DNA of 64,000 nucleotides from a virus: positions 94,652 to 158,651 of IMG/VR virus record IMGVR_UViG_3300047089_000307; one strand, 5' to 3'. This document shows, piece after piece, positions 31,875 through 39,376 of this stretch (positions are counted from its first letter, which is position 1; each line of letters opens with the position of its first letter). The notes beneath the pieces were generated by a model, which saw only the letters and a list, made by a program, of their open reading frames with translations, searched no databases and had not been told where the DNA came from. A program made the translations under genes and the position numbers.

Positions 31875-31956
31875 GCAATAACTGGGACCCGGCAGCGTTC
31901 CCATCCTGTGTGACCTGAATGGCGGGAGCAGCTGGGGAGAGGCGTCTGCAAAGTGA
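31815..31956 (+). repeat. Duplicated 3' end of the replicase gene
   Basis: About 60 bases ending the gene at 31874 recur at 31895-31956. The second copy also reads VPILCDLNGGSSWGEASAK-stop in its own frame and has the GC-rich character of the rest of the gene, while the used copy sits in a lower-GC stretch (about 31725-31860). Looks like 3'-end replacement. Confidence 0.7.
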
Positions 31957-31968
31957 TACCCTCGTGCC

Positions 31969-32229
31969 ATGAGGGACGATATCCCGCTGGGCGCCCTGCG
32001 GTTCGTCACCGTCTCGGAGGTGGCGTCCGCGCTGCGCGTGTCGAGGATGACCGTCTACCGGATGGTGAAGGACGGGACGCTGGACGCCGTGCGGTTCGGG
32101 CGCAGCTTCCGCATCCGCGAGGACTCGGTGGAGTCCTACCTGCGCGCCGCGGTGGTCACCCCGGGCGCGGTGGTCACCCCGGGCGCGGTGGTCACCCCGG
32201 GCGAGGTGGCCGCCGGGACCGTGGCGTGA
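31969..32229 (+). CDS. Excisionase-like helix-turn-helix protein
   Basis: 86 residues. Residues 12-58 match the MerR-like excisionase/'helix-turn-helix 17' domain: LRFVTVSEVASALRVSRMTVY, KDGTLDAVRFGRSFRI and REDSVESYL. The tail contains three tandem VVTPGA/E units from a perfect 18-base repeat. It may act as a transcription regulator or recombination directionality factor; no integrase is in the window. Confidence 0.82.
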   Translation: MRDDIPLGALRFVTVSEVASALRVSRMTVYRMVKDGTLDAVRFGRSFRIREDSVESYLRAAVVTPGAVVTPGAVVTPGEVAAGTVA

Positions 32230-32277
32230 GCGCGAGCGGGCGCCGGGGAAGCTGATGACGGCCCGGCCGGGGGGCCG

Positions 32278-32349
32278 CGTGGTATCTTGACGTCGTTGAC
32301 GGCTGAGGCCCTTCCCGGGAGCCAGTTCGGCCCCTGGCTCCTGGGAGGC
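32278..32349 (+). promoter_or_regulatory. Leader with strong hairpin before the lysin gene
   Basis: GTGGTATCTTGACG (32280-32293) resembles a site at 46489. A GC-rich hairpin at 32317-32346 (GGGAGCCAG against CTGGCTCCT) ends at the GGGAGG ribosome site of the lysin, so it could mask translation. Confidence 0.45.
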
Positions 32350-32353
32350 AGCC

Positions 32354-33253
32354 GTGGCGAAGGGCATTGACTACGCGAACTTCCCGCACCCGTCCCCGGC
32401 GGCCATCAAGGCGGCGGGCTTTGAGTTCGTCATGCGCTATGCCAGCCCGGCTGCCGCCAACGACGCCAACGGCAAGAACCTGCTCAAGGGTGAGCTGACG
32501 GCGCTGCTGGCCGCCGGGCTGAAGGTGGGCCTGGTCTTCGAGTACGCCGCGCGGCAGATGCTGAAGGGCCGCGTGCAGGGCGTGGCCGACGCGCAGCACA
32601 GTGACGCGGTGGCCAAGGGCCTGGGGATGCCCGGCCTGCCGGTGTACTTCGCCGCCGACTGGGACGTGGCCCCCGGGGAGCAGGCGCAGGTGAACGCGTA
32701 CCTGGACGGCGCGGCCTCGGTGATCGGCAAGCCCCGGACCGGGATCTACGGCGGCTACTACCCGGTGAAGCGGGCGCTGGACGGCGGGCACGCGGCCTGG
32801 GCCTGGCAGGCGCTGGCCTGGTCCGGCGGCCAGTGGGACCCCCGGGCGAGCATCCGCCAGCACCTGGGCGTCACGGTGGGCGGCGCCAGCTGCGATGCCG
32901 ACGAATCCATGACGGCGGACTTCGGGCAATGGCCGCGCCCGGCCGTGACGCCTCCCGTGACGCCCCCGCCCGTCATCCCCCCGCCTTCCCCTGCCTACCC
33001 GGTGCCCGCGGCCCTGACGGCCGTCGTGCGCCCGCTGGTGACGCTCGCCTGGGCACCGGGGGACCCGCTGTCCCCGCACTGGCGCGTTCAGGTGGCCGCG
33101 GACGCGGCCGGGAAGCCGGGCGAGGTCACCGTGTCGATGGTGACGACCCTCAGCCACGCCTCGATGAGCCTGCCGGCTGCCGGGAGGTACTGGGCCCGCG
33201 TGCAGGCGGCGGGCAACAGCCCGTTCACGACCTGGCAGGCGTTCACCGCGTAG
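32354..33253 (+). CDS. DUF1906 glycoside-hydrolase-like lysin
   Basis: 299 residues from GTG. Residues ~1-195 have the Rv2525c/DUF1906 fold pattern: GIDYANFPHPSPAAIKAAG at the N-terminus, FEFVMRYAS, GLKVGLVFEY, PVYFAADWD in the barrel core and a GIYGGYYPVKRAL strand-helix. A Pro-rich linker (~200-225) leads to a fibronectin-III-like C-terminal domain (~225-299), probably wall binding. No signal peptide. Likely an endolysin or wall-active protein of the phage; catalytic residues are not certain for this family. Confidence 0.82.
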   Translation: MAKGIDYANFPHPSPAAIKAAGFEFVMRYASPAAANDANGKNLLKGELTALLAAGLKVGLVFEYAARQMLKGRVQGVADAQHSDAVAKGLGMPGLPVYFAADWDVAPGEQAQVNAYLDGAASVIGKPRTGIYGGYYPVKRALDGGHAAWAWQALAWSGGQWDPRASIRQHLGVTVGGASCDADESMTADFGQWPRPAVTPPVTPPPVIPPPSPAYPVPAALTAVVRPLVTLAWAPGDPLSPHWRVQVAADAAGKPGEVTVSMVTTLSHASMSLPAAGRYWARVQAAGNSPFTTWQAFTA

Positions 33254-33264
33254 GGTATGACGCC

Positions 33265-33558
33265 ATGAGGCTCTGGGCTCAGAACAAGTTCCTGGTGACG
33301 CGGCGGGACGGCACGGTGCCTGAGTGGCCGTGGTTCGTCCTGGGAGCGCGCGATCCTGCTGCCCCCGCGGCCCTGAGGGCTTACGCGGACGCTGCGGACG
33401 CTCACGGGATGGACCCGGAGTACACGGCGGACCTCCGGGAGCTTGCCGTGGCCTTCGAGCGCTTCCGGGAGGACCACGGCACGGGTGACCCTGACGCGGC
33501 CCCGCACCGCGCTGATGATCCCGTCACGGCTAGCCGGATGAGGCCCAGGTTCTCGTGA
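33265..33558 (+). CDS. Conserved actinophage hypothetical protein
   Basis: 97 residues. NKFLVTRRDGTVPEWPWFVL, GARDPAAPAALRAYAD and a C-terminal HRADDP are hallmarks of a small family very widespread in Streptomyces-type phages. Function unknown. Confidence 0.78.
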   Translation: MRLWAQNKFLVTRRDGTVPEWPWFVLGARDPAAPAALRAYADAADAHGMDPEYTADLRELAVAFERFREDHGTGDPDAAPHRADDPVTASRMRPRFS

Positions 33559-33677
33559 CGCTCACCGGCTGGGCCATGCTCGCCGTCTTCATCGCCGGGC
33601 TGTACCTCGGCCGCAAGACCGTGCGCCGCAAGGGCAAGCGCAAGGGCAAGGACGAGTGCAAGGACGAGAAGGACTGA
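33555..33677 (+). CDS. Small membrane protein with Lys-rich tail
   Basis: 40 residues from GTG in a GTGA overlap. One membrane helix (residues 4-19), then a Lys/Arg/Asp tail. Position after the lysin suggests, without proving, a holin-like or accessory role. Confidence 0.6.
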   Translation: MTLTGWAMLAVFIAGLYLGRKTVRRKGKRKGKDECKDEKD

Positions 33678-33678
33678 C

Positions 33679-34056
33679 GTGCCGCGTCCCCCGGGAATCG
33701 GCAGCCACGCGTGGGACCTGCTGCGGATGCGCGTGTTCGGGACGCACGGCACCGTGTGCCACCTGTGCGGCCATGGCGGGGCGCGGACGGTCGATCACGT
33801 GATCCCCGTGACGGAGCGCCCGGACCTGGCCCTGTCACTGGCTAACCTGCGCCCGGCGCACGGGTCGGGGAACCGCTGCCCGACGTGCAGCGTGGCGGCC
33901 GGCAAGCCGGTTTTCTGCAACGAGATCAAGCACGGCATGAGCACCGACCGCGCTAAGCGCAAGATCCAGGAGAGAACGGGGCTGCGGCCAGGTGAGCAGC
34001 CTTCCCTGGCGACGGCGAAACCTCCGGTTCCGGCAGATTCCGGCCGTGAATGGTAA
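33679..34056 (+). CDS. HNH endonuclease
   Basis: 125 residues from GTG. CHLCG...TVDHVIPV (HNH first His), SLANLRPAH (Asn and His) and NRCPTC form a complete zinc-ribbed HNH site. Small HNH proteins of this type usually lie beside terminase genes and assist packaging, or nick DNA; here it is the last plus-strand gene before a terminator. Confidence 0.88.
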   Translation: MPRPPGIGSHAWDLLRMRVFGTHGTVCHLCGHGGARTVDHVIPVTERPDLALSLANLRPAHGSGNRCPTCSVAAGKPVFCNEIKHGMSTDRAKRKIQERTGLRPGEQPSLATAKPPVPADSGREW

Positions 34057-34174
34057 AGAGGCCGTGAATGGCGAGGCGCCGCCGCGCTTTCCCCCGGTGA
34101 GCGGGAACCAGGAAGCGGCAGGGCAGGGAGCGCAGGCTCGTGGTGACGCTGAGCGGGAAAACCCCCCAGGCATG

Positions 34175-34213
34175 AAAAAAGCCCGCTCTCATGGCCTGAG
34201 AGCGGGCTTTTCC
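34175..34213. terminator. Bidirectional intrinsic terminator
   Basis: A-rich start, GCCCGCTCTCA paired with TGAGAGCGGGC around a short TGGCC-type loop, then a T run. It ends both the plus-strand HNH transcript and the converging minus-strand transcript. Confidence 0.9.
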
Positions 34214-34219
34214 GCGTTT

Positions 34220-34510
34220 TTACTCCCAAATGGAGCTGTCTATCCAGAATCCGGCATCTTGCGCCTTGTTCCGTTCAGCGATGAGCTTGGCCTGAAGGGG
34301 CTTGACGTCAAAGCCGTCCAGCTGCGCGGCCAGCTCTGCCAGCACCATGAAGGTGCGCATCGTGTACGCCAGGATTACGGCCTCGTACCCGTTAGTCACG
34401 GGCGTGAATTCCGCAATTCGCTGCCGGATGATATCTGCTAGCTCTCCGGTGATGCGCTCGGCCATGCGCACGGGGATGGCGGCGGTTACTTCCTCTTTCT
34501 TTTCTTGCAT
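34220..34510 (-). CDS. Unknown helical protein
   Basis: 96 residues, last gene of the leftward string; a GGAAAGGGAG ribosome site precedes the ATG. Mostly helical, lower in G+C than its neighbours. No family recognised. Confidence 0.7.
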   Translation of the reverse strand: MQEKKEEVTAAIPVRMAERITGELADIIRQRIAEFTPVTNGYEAVILAYTMRTFMVLAELAAQLDGFDVKPLQAKLIAERNKAQDAGFWIDSSIWE

Positions 34511-34525
34511 CTCCCTTTCCTTCTT

Positions 34526-35119
34526 TCATCCTCCCAGGCCGGATTCCCAGTTATTGCCATTGCGGACGGCCTCCGCCAGCGCGGCGCCCCCGTCCCCGGA
34601 GCCGGACGACGCCACGATGGCCCCGTCCACCGCGATGGTCACCGTCACCGGCCCGGCTCCCTGCGTGAGGGCCGACAGCACGTACCCGTCCGCGCCAGGG
34701 CGCAGCGGCTCCGTGAGCGTCATCGGCGACGAGCCGGCGGCCAGGGCGTCACCGTAGGCGCCGTAGGAGACGGCCGCCGGCCCGCCGCGCACGATGAACG
34801 TGACCGTCTCCGGCACCGGCACCGGGGCGGGCGGCGGCCAGGACGGCACGTCACCCGGGCACCAGTCCTGCGCCAGCTCGCCGGCCCGGCAGCTGACGCC
34901 GCGGGCGTCAGTGACCACCGGGTTAGCGTCTGCCGGGCACAGCCCCGCGGCGGTCAGGGCCGCCGCCGGGCACGAGGCCCCGAGGCTGTCGGTGACCGTG
35001 CCCGGCGCGGGGACCGCGGACGGCAGGGCCAGCGCCCTGGACGGCGCGCTGGAGCACCCGGCGACTGCGATGGCCGCGGCGGCCAGGGCCACGGCGGCAG
35101 CCGCGGTCCTGGCCGTCAT
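34526..35119 (-). CDS. Probable lipoprotein
   Basis: 197 residues. The N-terminus has a hydrophobic signal and a lipobox LAAAAIAVAGC with Cys at about residue 22, then a Pro/Ala-rich stretch and a beta-rich domain with paired Cys. Expected to be exported and anchored on the outer face of the membrane, for example as a superinfection-exclusion lipoprotein; that role is inference. Confidence 0.72.
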   Translation of the reverse strand: MTARTAAAAVALAAAAIAVAGCSSAPSRALALPSAVPAPGTVTDSLGASCPAAALTAAGLCPADANPVVTDARGVSCRAGELAQDWCPGDVPSWPPPAPVPVPETVTFIVRGGPAAVSYGAYGDALAAGSSPMTLTEPLRPGADGYVLSALTQGAGPVTVTIAVDGAIVASSGSGDGGAALAEAVRNGNNWESGLGG

Positions 35120-35340
35120 TCCGGGGCCGTCCGGAGGGACTGGGCGTGATGGCTGACTTCCTCTGCCACCTCGCGCCGTCCCTGCGCCCTGGCACGGGAC
35201 AGGGCGACGCGGATCAGCTCGGCTACCCCCCGGGGGACGTAGTCCGGCAGGGTGAGGACGACGACCCCGTTCTCCGGGGCGGTTCCCTCGAAGATGACCC
35301 ACTCCGGGCGCTCCCGGTCCCGGTCCAGGTAGTACCTCAT
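35116..35340 (-). CDS. Unknown small protein
   Basis: 74 residues, overlapping both neighbours. YYLDRDRERPEWVIFEGT and VVLTLPDYVPRGVAELI suggest an alpha/beta domain. No family recognised. Confidence 0.68.
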   Translation of the reverse strand: MRYYLDRDRERPEWVIFEGTAPENGVVVLTLPDYVPRGVAELIRVALSRARAQGRREVAEEVSHHAQSLRTAPE

Positions 35341-35531
35341 TTTGCCGGCCCGTCCAGGCTGTAGCGCCCGCTCAGGCGCTCGGGCAGCGTGGAGATGAAC
35401 TCGGCGGCCTCCAGCTCGGTGTCAAAGTCACCCAGGACGATGGCCTGTACCCCGGTGCCGGATTCTCCCGGAACGCGGGCCTCCTTCCAGTCGCAGACGA
35501 CGTACGGTTTCATGGCTGGTTGCTCTCTCAT
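35337..35531 (-). CDS. Unknown small protein
   Basis: 64 residues from the first ATG; an internal ATG at 35513 (MKPYVV) would give 58. Strand-helix-strand pattern (YVVCDWKEA, AIVLGDFDTELEAAEFI). Coupled at both ends. Confidence 0.68.
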   Translation of the reverse strand: MREQPAMKPYVVCDWKEARVPGESGTGVQAIVLGDFDTELEAAEFISTLPERLSGRYSLDGPAK

Positions 35532-35782
35532 GATCCTTCCCTTCTCTCAAGCCTGCCGCCGAGCTGTGCCTGGCGCAGGCCGAACTGGTAGCCGCAGCGC
35601 AGCCCGCAGAAGCAGTCATCGGCGTAGGCGCCCAGGCCGGCAGCGGGCCGTACGGCGTAGCTGAGGCCCTCACGTTCCATGCGCCCGGTGTCCAGGACCG
35701 TGGTCCGGCGCAGCCTCCGGCCGCACCACAGGCACGTGGCCGACTGGCCGGAGTACCCGAACGGCTGCCGGTCGCCGCTCAT
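35528..35782 (-). CDS. Zinc-finger protein
   Basis: 84 residues. CLWCGRRLRR near residue 17 and DCFCGLRCG near 58 supply two Cys pairs for a treble-clef-like zinc site, as in FYVE- or MYM-like small phage proteins. Confidence 0.7.
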   Translation of the reverse strand: MSGDRQPFGYSGQSATCLWCGRRLRRTTVLDTGRMEREGLSYAVRPAAGLGAYADDCFCGLRCGYQFGLRQAQLGGRLERREGS

Positions 35783-36060
35783 GACCGTTCCCCGGACAGG
35801 GTGTCGATGACCGCCTGGGCCTCCGGGCACGGCCACGTCCGCCGCTGGCCGCCCTTGTCCCGGCACTGGCATGTCATCCACGTCCCGTCCCATCCGTGAT
35901 GCTGCTCCGGCTCGTGGAAGGACAAGGCGGCCAGCAGCGCCGCGGCGACCGTCTCCTTCGGCAGCTGCGCGAGCAGCTGGTCATAGTGCAGGACGGCGGT
36001 GGCCTGCGGTGGCCCTTCCCGGCCCGTGGCCGGGCTGGCCCTATGGCGCCTGGCTGGCAT
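35779..36060 (-). CDS. Unknown protein with Cys/His residues
   Basis: 93 residues. A flexible basic N-terminus, a helix YDQLLAQLPKETVAAALLAALS, then TCQCRDK and WPCPEA, which may bind metal. No family recognised. Confidence 0.65.
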   Translation of the reverse strand: MPARRHRASPATGREGPPQATAVLHYDQLLAQLPKETVAAALLAALSFHEPEQHHGWDGTWMTCQCRDKGGQRRTWPCPEAQAVIDTLSGERS

Positions 36061-36169
36061 CGTCTTCCTCCTCGTTGAAGAACCCGGTTTCCGCGAGCTG
36101 GATCAGCCCTTCCAGGTCGATGGTCCCGTTGCGCCACGCGGCGGCCAGGTTCGCGGCCTCGTAGTCCAT
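36041..36169 (-). CDS. Unknown 42-residue acidic protein
   Basis: ATG overlapping the upstream stop (TGATGG), with its last 20 bases overlapping the next start. Helical N-terminus, then a Glu/Asp run. Fills what would otherwise be a gap. Confidence 0.55.
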   Translation of the reverse strand: MDYEAANLAAAWRNGTIDLEGLIQLAETGFFNEEEDDASQAP

Positions 36170-36369
36170 CAGGACCACCCGTGCAGGCTGCGCCCGGTGA
36201 TGCTGATGCCCTGCACCGCGGGGGGAAGCGCGTTCCCCGTTTCCTGGGTGAACCGCGCCCCGGCCCGCAGGGCGGCCTCCGCCTTGTTGCGGGCCTTGAC
36301 CCAGATCGTGAACCTCTTCCTCTCGCCACCCGGCGGGCCGTAATCGAAGATGACCGTGTAGCCCCTCAC
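36169..36369 (-). CDS. Unknown small protein
   Basis: 66 residues from GTG. YTVIFDYGPPGGERKRFTIWVKARNKAEAALRAG is a strand-turn-strand-helix unit resembling the gene at 36632. Overlaps both neighbours. Confidence 0.65.
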   Translation of the reverse strand: MRGYTVIFDYGPPGGERKRFTIWVKARNKAEAALRAGARFTQETGNALPPAVQGISITGRSLHGWS

Positions 36370-36632
36370 GACGCGGCCTCCGTGTCCTCGCGCGGGAGCT
36401 GGCCGGCCTCGGCTTCCGCTGCCGCCTGCGCCCGCTCCCGGGCCTGGGCCGCCTTGTGCTGGCGGTGCTCGTACAGCGTGGGGACCACCCCGCCGTCGTC
36501 CTTGTGGGCCTGCGCCTGCGCGAGCACGGCGGCCCGCAGCGACCTGGGCAGTCCCGCGACGGCGCGCTGGACCGACTCGGAGTAGCACCACCAGCAGAAC
36601 TTCGGCTGCTTTCTTATCTCATTGACGGCCAT
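36366..36632 (-). CDS. Unknown basic helical protein
   Basis: 88 residues. FCWWCYSESVQRAVAGL at the start and an Ala/Arg/Gln helix at the end. Its ATG overlaps the upstream stop (TAATG). Confidence 0.65.
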   Translation of the reverse strand: MAVNEIRKQPKFCWWCYSESVQRAVAGLPRSLRAAVLAQAQAHKDDGGVVPTLYEHRQHKAAQARERAQAAAEAEAGQLPREDTEAAS

Positions 36633-36868
36633 TATCCTTCTCCTCGTGAAAACGTGACGTGCCGGGGAATCCTGCGCGCGGACAGGGACAGGGATTCAGG
36701 GACGACTCCCTCGGTGCGTGAGTCAAGGTCCAGCCGCAGTTTCCATCCGGCCAGGAAAAGCGCTGACTCCTTGCTGAGCGCCCGGACGGTAAGGACGATC
36801 TCCCGCCTGTCCGGGCGGTTGACGTTCACGCGGAACGCAGCCGTTACCTGATAGGTGAACAAGCTCAT
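36632..36868 (-). CDS. Unknown small protein
   Basis: 78 residues. FTYQVTAAFRVNVN, then EIVLTVRALSKESALFLAGWKL: strand, strand, helix, like the 66-residue protein two genes downstream; the two may be distant relatives. Confidence 0.65.
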   Translation of the reverse strand: MSLFTYQVTAAFRVNVNRPDRREIVLTVRALSKESALFLAGWKLRLDLDSRTEGVVPESLSLSARRIPRHVTFSRGEG

Positions 36869-37164
36869 AGCCGCAGCGCCTGCGTCATCCCCCAGGCCCT
36901 GACTTCCTCTTCGGTGGGCTCTCCGGGGGATATGACCTGGTATTCATCGGCCCACCAGCGGCGTTTTGCCGGCTCCGTGGCGAGAAGTTCCCGGATGGCG
37001 TGCTCCAGCTCGGCGACGGGGCGCTTCTCCTGCATTTCCTCGTGGCTGCGCGGCATGTACCACGCGATAAGGATGTTGGCCACGTCCTCGCGGGTCAGGG
37101 ACCACGTTGTCCGGACGTGCGCTATCTTCTCGGTGCCCCTCACCCAGTTAAACCTGATTGCCAT
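36865..37164 (-). CDS. Unknown protein
   Basis: 99 residues. Charged and Trp-containing (FNWVRGTEKIAHVRTTW; RRWWADEYQVI). No family recognised. Coupled to both neighbours. Confidence 0.68.
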   Translation of the reverse strand: MAIRFNWVRGTEKIAHVRTTWSLTREDVANILIAWYMPRSHEEMQEKRPVAELEHAIRELLATEPAKRRWWADEYQVISPGEPTEEEVRAWGMTQALRL

Positions 37165-37780
37165 TCTCCCCCTCCTTTCCCGGCTTTTCGTTCGCCTTCC
37201 GGTTGTCTTTCCGGGTGCGCCGGTTATACCAGTACGCGCTGGCGTCGATGGCCCCGGGCAGCAGCCGGTCAGCGACGTCCGTGAGGAACCAGGCCACGCT
37301 GGAGACGGCGAACCCGAGCGGGAACAGCGCCGCGCGCACGGGCAGCGGCCAGCGCTGCTGCCAGTACGACGGGAACTCCGCCGCGCCCTCCCTGGCCTCT
37401 TCCTGCCAGCGCTGCGCCCGGTACGCCAGCTCCTGCCAGCTGCGGGTGACGCGGTAGGACACCCACCGCCAGTCCAGCCAGCGGATCATGTACGGCAGCA
37501 CGACGACCTGGCACTTCGGGCAGCGGTACAGCCGCCAGCGCCACAGCGGCAGCATGCCGTCCTCGTCATAGGTCTTCAGGTAGCCGCTGTCGCAGCGCCG
37601 GACCCGGGCGTAGCGCAGGCCGCCGCCTGCCCACCCGGGGCAGCGCCGGAGCTTGTCATAGCACGGGCGGCTGACGCGGAATCGCGCCGCGGGGCCTTCC
37701 ATGCTGCCGGTGAGCATTCCCAGGACCTGCGATCCGGTGAGCTTCCCCGTGTCGGAGACAGGCTCGTTTTCCTCTGTCAT
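37148..37780 (-). CDS. Membrane-associated Cys-containing protein
   Basis: 210 residues. A Trp/Tyr/Arg-rich middle with RRCDSGY and YRCPKCQVVVLPY (possible zinc site), then one hydrophobic stretch at about 150-170 and a basic tail. Resembles membrane-anchored host-interaction proteins; unassigned. Confidence 0.65.
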   Translation of the reverse strand: MTEENEPVSDTGKLTGSQVLGMLTGSMEGPAARFRVSRPCYDKLRRCPGWAGGGLRYARVRRCDSGYLKTYDEDGMLPLWRWRLYRCPKCQVVVLPYMIRWLDWRWVSYRVTRSWQELAYRAQRWQEEAREGAAEFPSYWQQRWPLPVRAALFPLGFAVSSVAWFLTDVADRLLPGAIDASAYWYNRRTRKDNRKANEKPGKEGENGNQV

Positions 37781-38517
37781 GGTGCGTAGTTCCCTTCCCT
37801 GATGCGCGTGACGTGCGCGTAGATGACGGTGCCGTCCGCGCCGGAGTCAAAGGATCGTTCCCCGGTGTGGTGCGTGAACTGGTAGTCGCCGGGCGGCACG
37901 CTGATGACGGTGTCGCCGTAGCCGAGTGCCAGCGCGTTCCCGCCCCGCGAGGCCCAGTCCTCGAAGTCGGCGATGCTGTAAGCCCACAGGTCAGTGCAGG
38001 TCTTTGCCAGCAGCGTCCAGCCCTGCGGGGTCGCCTCCTCCTGCGAGAGCCCGGTCTCGCCGTCGCCCGGGTAATAGTCCAGGCTGGCGATGGCGTAAGA
38101 GTCCCCCCCGGTGCTGAAAAGCCCCGGCGAGGTGTTGCCGACCGGGCCGAACGCGCAGCCGGCCCGCTCCATGGCCACCATCGCCTGGTGCTGGCCGAGG
38201 AGGGAGTTGTAGCTGACGGTCAGGTCCCCGGCCTGCCAGTCGTAGACCGGGCGCAGGCTGTCGCTGACGATCAGCTTCCCGGACGGCACCGCCAGCGTGA
38301 CGATCGTGGTGATGCCGCCGGCGTACGGGCACGGGCCCTGCATCCAGGCGGCGTCACCGGCAATCCGCAGCCAGGGGGAGGCGTCGCAGGACTGGCACGG
38401 GAAGGGAAGCTCCGGGGAGAACGCGCGGCCGAAGCCGTCATCCTCGATGATCATGATCACCTGGCCGTCCGGGACGCTGAGCAGGTGCCCGTTCGCCCGG
38501 AAGATCATGCGCTTCAT
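37777..38517 (-). CDS. Unknown 246-residue protein
   Basis: Beta-rich, with CQSCDASPW near residue 42, repeated YG/YP turns and a C-terminal strand pair (GDTVISVPPGDYQFTHHTG, GTVIYAHVTRI). No family recognised. Coupled to a 35-residue ORF upstream. Confidence 0.7.
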   Translation of the reverse strand: MKRMIFRANGHLLSVPDGQVIMIIEDDGFGRAFSPELPFPCQSCDASPWLRIAGDAAWMQGPCPYAGGITTIVTLAVPSGKLIVSDSLRPVYDWQAGDLTVSYNSLLGQHQAMVAMERAGCAFGPVGNTSPGLFSTGGDSYAIASLDYYPGDGETGLSQEEATPQGWTLLAKTCTDLWAYSIADFEDWASRGGNALALGYGDTVISVPPGDYQFTHHTGERSFDSGADGTVIYAHVTRIREGNYAP

Positions 38518-38621
38518 GAGCTGTCCTCTCCCTCGTTGCCTGCCGCTATCCCGGGAAGGCCGAATGCCGCGATATGACGTGCTATGGCCAGGTCAAGGGC
38601 GGTGAAGTCGTCTTCGTTCAT
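38514..38621 (-). CDS. 35-residue protein, first of its transcript
   Basis: ATG after GAAAGAGGA, with a TATACT promoter-like site just upstream and an ATGA overlap with the next gene. Acidic and helical. Likely translated; function unknown. Confidence 0.6.
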   Translation of the reverse strand: MNEDDFTALDLAIARHIAAFGLPGIAAGNEGEDSS

Positions 38622-38644
38622 GGGCAAAGTCCTCTTTCTTGGTA

Positions 38645-38657
38645 TTTTGCAGTATAA
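38645..38657 (-). promoter_or_regulatory. Promoter-like site, TATACT type (leftward)
   Basis: Read leftward: TTATACT (38651-38657) then GCAAAATACC and the leader of the gene at 38621. It directly follows the stem-loop at 38658-38725. Confidence 0.55.
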
Positions 38658-38725
38658 CCCTGACCGGGCAAGGGAATGCCCCGTACCCGGGAAACGGGCA
38701 CGGGGCACTCGGCTAGCGGGGTCAG
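38658..38725 (-). other. Intercistronic stem-loop, class 1
   Basis: Outer CTGACC/GGTCAG, inner TGCCCCG/CGGGGCA stem with one mismatch. Starts at the stop of the gene at 38726 and ends against a promoter-like site, so at this place it can end one transcript before the next begins. Confidence 0.75.
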
Positions 38726-38827
38726 TTACCGTGCGGGCTGCCAGCCAGGGCAGCCGCAGCTGCATTCCGCGGTGCTGCTGTGCACGTGGCCGCAGGCAGC
38801 GCATGCGGGGGCGGCGGGCGGGGTCAT
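38726..38827 (-). CDS. 33-residue zinc-binding miniprotein
   Basis: ACAACGHVHSSTAECSCGC has five Cys and two His. ATGA overlap with the gene upstream; stop immediately before a class 1 stem-loop. Confidence 0.62.
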   Translation of the reverse strand: MTPPAAPACAACGHVHSSTAECSCGCPGWQPAR

Positions 38828-39060
38828 GGTGATCGCTCCTCCTCTCCTGTCTCAGTAGTGGCGGCGCCCTGGGTGAGGGCGTCCAGGACCAGGTTCCGGG
38901 CGGCTAGCCGGGGCAGCAGCGCCGACACGGTCAGGTCCGTGATCGCCTCGCCCCAGTAGTACGGGCCGAATACCCGGCCGGGCAGCCGGGAGAACTCCAG
39001 CGTGACGCGCTCCCCCCGGTAGGACCGGGCCCGGGTGACGGTGACGGTGCCCGCGATCAT
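38824..39060 (-). CDS. Unknown small protein
   Basis: 78 residues. GTVTVTRARSYRGERVTLEF, then a GPYYWGEAI turn and a helix. No family recognised. Overlaps on the downstream side. Confidence 0.65.
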   Translation of the reverse strand: MIAGTVTVTRARSYRGERVTLEFSRLPGRVFGPYYWGEAITDLTVSALLPRLAARNLVLDALTQGAATTETGEEERSP

Positions 39061-39061
39061 G

Positions 39062-39376
39062 TCAGTCAGCCTCGGGGCCGTCATCCTCGTCCTCCTCGCA
39101 TTCCGGCGGCTCCAGGTACTCCGGGTGGTCCAGCGGGGGCCTGCCCGCATCCCAGCCCAGCAGGGCCCTGGCCTCAGTCACCAGGTCGTTGTAGGTCTCC
39201 CAGGCGCGGTCGTTCTCCACCACGTAAGCCCGGCCGTCAGCCGTGGTGCCCTCGTTGTCCAGTCGCAGGGCCGCGATGCCCATGATGAACCGCAGCGCCT
39301 CCTGCGCGTCCAGGCGGGTGAAGTCCAGGGCTGAGTGCCCGTCCGCGCTGCGCAGGCGCGTGGCGTCAGTCGTCAT
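39062..39376 (-). CDS. Unknown acidic protein
   Basis: 104 residues. Helical middle (LDAQEALRFIMGIAALR), a TYNDLVTEARALLGW segment and a Glu/Asp-rich tail. The C-terminus nearly touches the next start. Confidence 0.68.
   Translation of the reverse strand: MTTDATRLRSADGHSALDFTRLDAQEALRFIMGIAALRLDNEGTTADGRAYVVENDRAWETYNDLVTEARALLGWDAGRPPLDHPEYLEPPECEEDEDDGPEAD

Noticed and set aside
32278-32349. Intrinsic terminator before the lysin gene
   Set aside because: The hairpin is GC-rich but lacks a T run and ends at the ribosome site, so it is better seen as a leader structure.
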